A DNA stretch of 11,038 nt from an uncultured Mollicutes bacterium (GTDB lineage: Bacteria > Bacillota_I > Bacilli_A > RFN20 > CAG-826): contig URQK01000051.1 in the NCBI GenBank assembly GCA_900549975.1, positions 1-11,038 on the forward strand, in the 5' to 3' direction. A program made the position numbers and the translations under genes. Under the pieces are notes generated by a model. The model was given only the letters and a program-made list of their open reading frames with translations. It did no database searches and was not told where the DNA came from. Below are positions 6,432 to 11,038 of the stretch, one piece after another. Every line of letters begins with the position of its first letter. Positions within the stretch are counted from its first letter, which is position 1.

Positions 6432-7430
6432 ATGGCAGTTAATGAAAAAAACACATTAGAAAGTCAAGCAAAAAATAATACCATTAAAATAATCTTACTC
6501 AGTGTTCTAGTTATGGCTTTATGGGGCTCATTATTTCCTTTTGTGCAATGGGGATTTAAAGAATTTGCTTTAAATACAGATTTTGTGCCAGATTTAATCC
6601 TATTTGCGGGATTAAGATTTTTAGTAAGTGGATTTATCTTATCCTTGTTTACTATTAAAAATAAAGAATATAGAGCTTTAAAAAAGAAAAATAACATTCT
6701 AGGAATTTTATTAGTTGGATTATTCGCTATTATATTTCATTATTCCTTTACTTATATTGGTTTATCAAAAATTAATAGTGCTTCAACAGCGTTACTAAAA
6801 CAATCTGGAGTATTGGTATTTGTATGTTTTTCTTTCTTGTTTATAAAAGAAGAGAAATTCTCTATTTTAAAACTACTAGCAGCGTTCTTAGGAATTGCTT
6901 CAATTGTAGTAGTGAACATGGATGCTTTCCATATTAAATTTGATTTAGGAAGTTTATTAGTAATTGGTGCGAGTTTTTGTACGGTAATATATAATGTTAT
7001 ATATAAGAAATTTTTAAAAGATGTACCCGCATTAGCGGTAACGGGTTATTCGCAATTATTTGGAGGATTAATCTTGTTAGTGGTTGGATTATGCTTTGGT
7101 GGAAGACTAAGAAATATATCTCTTACTGGAATGTTAATATTTGTTTATTTAGTATTAGCAACAATTATCAGTTATTGGCTATGGTATTCAATTGTCAAAA
7201 AATATGATTTGTCTAAATTATTTATTGTAAAGATGTCTGAACCATTATTTGCAGCATTAGTCTCAGTGGCTTTGCCGTTAAATAGTAAAATAACAATCGA
7301 ACATTTATTAGCATTTATCTTAGTAAGTGCAGCAATTGTCTTAAGTAATATACAAATAAAACATAAAGAAAAAAGTAAAAACATAGAACAGGCTAAGGAG
7401 GAAAAAGTTTATGAAAGCAATGCTAGTTGA
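6432..7430 (+). CDS. EamA/DMT-superfamily membrane transporter
   Basis: A 332-residue protein with about ten hydrophobic segments, roughly at 19-39, 54-76, 88-110, 121-139, 146-162, 172-190, 203-222, 232-253, 262-282 and 290-308. They form two EamA repeats of five. Family marks are WGSLFP in the first helix, LRFLVSG in the second, and SEPLFAALVSVALPL near 269-283. The family includes exporters and importers of amino acids, sugars and other small metabolites, so direction and cargo are open. AAGGAG at 6418-6423, inside the end of the previous gene, is 8 bases before the ATG. The charged C-terminal tail (after 310) overlaps the next gene by 20 bases. It stops at TGA, a sign that TGA is not read as Trp here. 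Its place in the operon suggests moving a substrate or product of the neighbouring oxidoreductases. Confidence 0.9.
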   Translation: MAVNEKNTLESQAKNNTIKIILLSVLVMALWGSLFPFVQWGFKEFALNTDFVPDLILFAGLRFLVSGFILSLFTIKNKEYRALKKKNNILGILLVGLFAIIFHYSFTYIGLSKINSASTALLKQSGVLVFVCFSFLFIKEEKFSILKLLAAFLGIASIVVVNMDAFHIKFDLGSLLVIGASFCTVIYNVIYKKFLKDVPALAVTGYSQLFGGLILLVVGLCFGGRLRNISLTGMLIFVYLVLATIISYWLWYSIVKKYDLSKLFIVKMSEPLFAALVSVALPLNSKITIEHLLAFILVSAAIVLSNIQIKHKEKSKNIEQAKEEKVYESNAS

Positions 7431-8397
7431 TGAAAATAAAAATCTTGTTTGGAGTGAAGTAGATGATCCAGTTTTAGAAGATGATAAGATCATTGTAAAA
7501 ATTCATGCAGTGGCTTTAAATCGTGCAGATTTGCTTCAAAGAGAAGGAAAATATCCTTCACCGGCAGGATGGCCGTCTTGGATGGGTCTAGAATTAGCAG
7601 GTGAAATCATTGAAATGGGTAAAAAAGCTCAAGAAAAAACCAACTTTAAAATTGGCGATAAAGTGTGTGCTTTAGTTGGAGGCGGAGCTTACGCTACTAA
7701 AATTGCTATTCCTTATCAATTAGTTTTACCAATGCCAAAAGGATTAACTTATGAAGAAGCATCAGCAATTCCAGAAGCTTATGTTACTTCTTACTTGAAT
7801 TTATTTGAAGAAGGCAAGCTTCAAAAAGGACAAACAGTTTATATTGCCGCTGGCGCTAGCGGACTAGCAAGTGCTGCAATACCAATGGCTAAAGCATTTG
7901 GTGCAAAAGTTATAACAAGCGTAATGACAGAAGAAGTTAAAGAAAAAATTAAACATCTAAATGCCGATTATGTTATCGTTCAAGAAAAAGAAAGTATTAG
8001 TGAAGCCTTCAAACGTTTTGAAGAAGAAGGTCATCCAGTTAATGTTGCTATGGATTGTTTAGCCGGAAAAGACTTAGGTGAAGCTTTATCTTATATGGCT
8101 AGTGGCGGTTATTGGATTCTTATTTCCACTTTAGCGGGTATTACTACGGAAATTCAATTACGACCAGTATTAACAAAAGGATTACATTTAGTTGGTAGTA
8201 TGTTAAGAAAACGTACGAATGATGAAAAAGAACAACTATTAAAACATTTACAAAGAGATTTCTTTAAATACTTTGAAGATGGATCAATTAAACCAACTAT
8301 TTATCGTGTGTTAGATATTAGTGAAGTAGAAGAAGCTCACCAATTATTACTAACAAATAAAAATGTTGGAAAAGTTGTTTTAAGAATAATTAAGTAG
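7411..8397 (+). CDS. Quinone oxidoreductase-like MDR protein (zinc-free, PIG3-type)
   Basis: A 328-residue medium-chain dehydrogenase/reductase. The N-terminal GroES-like domain contains ALNRADLLQREGKYPSPAG (35-53) and MGLELAGEI (58-66), the signature of the NADPH:quinone oxidoreductase/PIG3 branch. The Cys and His zinc ligands of classical alcohol dehydrogenases are absent. The cofactor domain has VYIAAGASGLASAAIPMAK (143-161), the AxxGxxxxA nucleotide loop of this branch. Likely activity is NAD(P)H-dependent reduction of a quinone, enal or other reactive carbonyl; the substrate is not predictable. AAGGAGG at 7395-7401 is 9 bases before the ATG and fixes the start, even though it overlaps the transporter gene by 20 bases. 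Two predicted oxidoreductases in one operon suggest they share a pathway or redox balance. The next gene follows after 8 bases. Confidence 0.9.
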   Translation: MKAMLVDENKNLVWSEVDDPVLEDDKIIVKIHAVALNRADLLQREGKYPSPAGWPSWMGLELAGEIIEMGKKAQEKTNFKIGDKVCALVGGGAYATKIAIPYQLVLPMPKGLTYEEASAIPEAYVTSYLNLFEEGKLQKGQTVYIAAGASGLASAAIPMAKAFGAKVITSVMTEEVKEKIKHLNADYVIVQEKESISEAFKRFEEEGHPVNVAMDCLAGKDLGEALSYMASGGYWILISTLAGITTEIQLRPVLTKGLHLVGSMLRKRTNDEKEQLLKHLQRDFFKYFEDGSIKPTIYRVLDISEVEEAHQLLLTNKNVGKVVLRIIK

Positions 8398-8405
8398 GTG
8401 CGTTT

Positions 8406-9746
8406 ATGAAAAATAAATTTATGAAAGGTAAAGGATTATTATTTATAACACTTGGTTTAGTTTTAACAAGTTGTGGCATGGAATCTTTTAAAGAAAAAGA
8501 AACTTATAATCTTATTTTAAATGCGACAACTAATGGAAGTTTCTATGTTATGAAACAAGGTGAAGTAGTTAATAAAGCTAAACAAGGTGACTTATTATCT
8601 ATTAGTTGCGTTAGTGATACGGGCTATAAAGTTAATGAAATCAAAGTTAATGATAAGGTAATTAATGAACCTAGTTTCATTATGCCTAGTAGTGATACTT
8701 CAATAAGTGTATCATTTACAGCAATTGTTTCTAATATTGAAATTGAAGATTCATTAGGTGGCACAATTACTTCTGATAAAACAAGTGCACAATATGGTGA
8801 ATTAGTCACATTAACAATTATTCCAAGTTTCTCTTACTATGGTATTGAAAGATCTTTAGTTGTTAATAAATCAGAAATATATAAAAGTCGAATTTATAGT
8901 GAAACAAAAGTTAAATTCTTAATGCCAGATACTGATGTTAAAGTAAGTATGCGTTTTGCAAAAGAAAATTTAAATGGTGGTCTTACATTTGGAGATTTTG
9001 ATGCACAAATAAAGGCATTTAATTCGGAAAAATGGGATTATTCACTAGATGATGCAGAAAATAAGAAAACATCTATTACTCTTTCTGGTAGTGGCGACGC
9101 TAATAGCAAAAGAGATGCTGGATTTACTTATTTCCACACGGAAGAAAAATATTTCTATTTCTCAACTTGCCTTTCTATGAGTGATTATGAAGGAATTACT
9201 GCAACTTATGAAAATCGTGTTGGAATATTCTTTGGAGATTATAATAAATTAGCGACTATTGGTTATTATTTTAAGAAATATAGCGCTAATACGAATATGT
9301 ATATTGGAAGAAAATATGCTTCTTTAAGTTATACAACTGGTGTTAGAACAGTTATTACAGGTTATCAGACAGTAATGGGTGGCCCAAGCGGAAATCCAAC
9401 TTCAGATAAATTTAATGGAAATGATGTAAGCCCAAGTTCAGGTGGCTTAACAAATATTAAAAATGAAGATTTTAAAAATATTGTTATGCGTATGGGTATG
9501 GTTTATGATGGCGTTAACAAAAAGATTCATGTCTTATTAACAGATTTTGCTACAAACTCTCTAGTATATGTAAGAACTATATCTTCTTTAGATACAAAGT
9601 GGTTTAGTGTTAATGAAGATGGCTCAGTAAAATTTGGCTTATATGCCGATACAGCATTTACCGCCACATTCAATTTCTTTGATTATGAATTTTCAAAAGA
9701 TAAAGACGTAATCGAAGAAAAATTTCCGGCAATTAAGGAGGCATAA
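8406..9746 (+). CDS. Lipoprotein with two InlB-B-type repeats and a probable lectin-like jelly-roll domain
   Basis: A 446-residue protein. The signal peptide ends in the lipobox LTSC with Cys23. Residues about 33-105 and 108-184 are two copies of a beta module (G-x-GDLLSI, GYKVNEIKVND, FIMPSSD; then GGTITS, YGELVTLTI, FLMPDTDVKV). They match the divergent InlB B-repeat type that spaces domains on the cell surface. Residues about 192-430 are beta-rich (GFTYFHTEEKYFYFS, RVGIFFGD, IGYYFKK, MYIGRK, VYDGVNKKIHVLL, KFGLYAD, FNFFDYEFS). They look like a concanavalin A/LamG-type sandwich, but I cannot assign a family. No catalytic motif is visible. The ribosome binding site is weak (AGGTG, 5 bases before the ATG). 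Met6 is a possible alternative start. Being directly before the GH43 gene, it probably binds the same glycan at the surface. Confidence 0.75.
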   Translation: MKNKFMKGKGLLFITLGLVLTSCGMESFKEKETYNLILNATTNGSFYVMKQGEVVNKAKQGDLLSISCVSDTGYKVNEIKVNDKVINEPSFIMPSSDTSISVSFTAIVSNIEIEDSLGGTITSDKTSAQYGELVTLTIIPSFSYYGIERSLVVNKSEIYKSRIYSETKVKFLMPDTDVKVSMRFAKENLNGGLTFGDFDAQIKAFNSEKWDYSLDDAENKKTSITLSGSGDANSKRDAGFTYFHTEEKYFYFSTCLSMSDYEGITATYENRVGIFFGDYNKLATIGYYFKKYSANTNMYIGRKYASLSYTTGVRTVITGYQTVMGGPSGNPTSDKFNGNDVSPSSGGLTNIKNEDFKNIVMRMGMVYDGVNKKIHVLLTDFATNSLVYVRTISSLDTKWFSVNEDGSVKFGLYADTAFTATFNFFDYEFSKDKDVIEEKFPAIKEA

Positions 9747-9750
9747 GTTA

Positions 9751-11038
9751 ATGAAATGTAAATTATTTAAAAAAATTGCTTTGTTCTTATGTTCTTTATT
9801 TGTTGCTAGTTCTTGTGATAATAGTAAAGATACTTCGTGGTTTAAATTTTATAATGATAATCGTCAAGAATTTAATACTAGTGTTTTTTATGGAAATGTA
9901 AAAACCATGCAAGGTGCAGACCCTTCTTTAATATATGTTGAAGAAAAAGAAGGAGACCAAGATAGTGGTTATTATTATGCTTATGTAACTGCCACATCCA
10001 CAATTAATGCATGGCGCACAAAAGATATGACGCACTGGCAATATTTAGGCGCAGTATTCCGTCCTAACTTAGATGTACATTGGGGTTATTTAAACTTCTG
10101 GGCACCAGCGGTTCATTATGATGAAAGTGATCAAACATATTACATGTATTATAGTGCTACATGGAAAAAGTACTCTAATTCTCATTATGTTTCACTTGCT
10201 ACTTCAAAATCGCCAATGGGACCTTTCAAAGAATATCATAGTGATTCAGAACCATTAATTAATTTTAATAAAATACCAAGTGATCATCCATTATTTGAGT
10301 ATCATGCTCCAGAAAGTGGAATACCAAATGGTTATTTCTCCGCTATCGATGCTGAACCATTCTTAGATCCAACGGACAATCAAAAATATTTATTATTCAC
10401 TCATGATAAAGGTGCTGGATATTCTAGTTCATCAACATACATTATGAAAATGAATGAATGGTGGGACCCAGATTATAGTAGTGTTACTTGTATTTCGCAA
10501 ACTAGTGTAACATCAATCGGAGGAAGTAATGAAATTGATGAAGGAACAGTTAATGAAGGGCCATATATGTTCTATCATGATGGATTATATTATTTAACTT
10601 TCTCGGTTAATACTTATTTAGAATCAACTTATCAAGTGCGTCAAGCAGTTGGTAAATCACCAATGGGACCATTTACTAAGATTGATGTTGATAAGGGCGG
10701 AACAATTATTACTACCGACGGACTTAATATTTATACTAATTCATCTGGACACCATTCATTTATTAAAGTGGGAGACCAATTATATATTAGTTATCATACT
10801 TTCTTAAATGATAGCGATATTGTGGAAGCAAGAAAAATTCGTTTTGATAAAATATCATTTGTTGTAAATCAAGATGGAATTCCTGTAATTTACGCCAATG
10901 GACCAACAGTTACTATGCAACCTCTACCTTCCTTAATTAGTGGTTATCAAGATATTGCTTCTAACGCAGAAGTTAAAGCCACTAATGTAGCTAAAGGAAG
11001 TAGTGCTTATTGGTTAAATGATGGAACAATCAAAATGC
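9751..11038 (+). CDS. GH43 glycoside hydrolase lipoprotein (3' partial)
   Basis: Open for 429 codons to the window edge with no stop. AAGGAGG at 9735-9741 is 9 bases before the ATG, and the gap from the previous stop is 4 bases. The hydrophobic start ends in ASSC, so Cys22 is probably lipidated (the -3 residue is Ala, a weaker lipobox). The five-bladed beta-propeller marks of GH43 are all present: ADPSLIY with base Asp57, FWAPAVHYDE (116-125), SAIDAEPFLD with pKa-modulating Asp200, NEGPYMFYHDGLYY with acid Glu269, and SGHHSFI with His335. GH43 enzymes are arabinofuranosidases, xylosidases, arabinanases or galactosidases; the target cannot be told from these motifs. After 395, ISGYQDIASNAEVKATN and YWLNDGTIK look like the start of a discoidin/CBM32-like sugar-binding domain cut by the window. 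It would act outside the cell, anchored to the membrane. Confidence 0.93.
   Translation, partial: MKCKLFKKIALFLCSLFVASSCDNSKDTSWFKFYNDNRQEFNTSVFYGNVKTMQGADPSLIYVEEKEGDQDSGYYYAYVTATSTINAWRTKDMTHWQYLGAVFRPNLDVHWGYLNFWAPAVHYDESDQTYYMYYSATWKKYSNSHYVSLATSKSPMGPFKEYHSDSEPLINFNKIPSDHPLFEYHAPESGIPNGYFSAIDAEPFLDPTDNQKYLLFTHDKGAGYSSSSTYIMKMNEWWDPDYSSVTCISQTSVTSIGGSNEIDEGTVNEGPYMFYHDGLYYLTFSVNTYLESTYQVRQAVGKSPMGPFTKIDVDKGGTIITTDGLNIYTNSSGHHSFIKVGDQLYISYHTFLNDSDIVEARKIRFDKISFVVNQDGIPVIYANGPTVTMQPLPSLISGYQDIASNAEVKATNVAKGSSAYWLNDGTIKM

Noticed and set aside
7411..7430. The 20-base overlap between transporter and MDR genes as a sign of a frameshift or wrong start.
   Set aside because: The MDR gene has a strong AAGGAGG at the right spacing and its first residues match the family start. 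The overlap is ordinary translational coupling.
1..11038. Mycoplasma-type genetic code, suggested by the AT richness.
   Set aside because: Trp is written TGG throughout, no gene has an in-frame TGA, and the transporter gene ends with TGA.

Overview
The window looks like an AT-rich (by eye roughly 30% GC) Gram-positive-type bacterium of the Bacillota, possibly an uncultured gut Bacilli or walled relative of the Mollicutes. The reasons are the low GC, strong AAGGAGG-type ribosome binding sites, three lipoprotein signal peptides, an AraC-type regulator and a CcpA/LacI-type operator. Tryptophan is always TGG and no gene has an in-frame TGA, so the standard bacterial code is used rather than the Mycoplasma code. 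No RNA gene, CRISPR array, transposase or origin was seen.

Left part (1-4403, + strand): the tail of a short protein carrying a run of nine G, then two surface proteins. The first (571 aa) has an N-terminal membrane segment, an unrecognised domain and a GLUG-type beta-helix. The second (819 aa) is a lipoprotein with a Ser/Thr-rich stalk, a small Cys-containing module, an SGNH esterase of the sialate O-acetylesterase/CE6 acetylxylan esterase type, and a paralogous GLUG beta-helix. A clear intrinsic terminator ends this unit at about 4403.

Middle (4408-5424): an AraC-family regulator on the minus strand with its own terminator, so the two units converge on back-to-back hairpins. Its promoter lies in a 167-bp divergent control region. 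That region also holds a cre-like operator, a possible 21-bp-spaced direct repeat, and a hairpin that covers the ribosome binding site of the first gene of the right-hand operon.

Right part (5425-11038, + strand): five tightly packed genes, with gaps of 4 to 8 bases and one 20-base overlap. They encode a Gfo/Idh/MocA oxidoreductase, an EamA/DMT membrane transporter, a quinone-oxidoreductase-like MDR protein, a lipoprotein with two InlB-B-type repeats and a probable jelly-roll lectin domain, and a GH43 glycoside hydrolase lipoprotein. The GH43 gene runs off the window at the start of what looks like a discoidin/CBM32-like domain.

Taken together this reads as a carbohydrate-use locus for a decorated plant or host glycan. 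Surface-anchored deacetylase and GH43 activities would trim the polymer, adhesin or lectin-like proteins would hold it, and cytoplasmic oxidoreductases would process a released sugar. A divergent AraC regulator and catabolite repression would control the right operon. The substrate cannot be read from the sequence; GH43 plus a CE6-like esterase points to acetylated xylan or arabinoxylan, but sialoglycans are not excluded.
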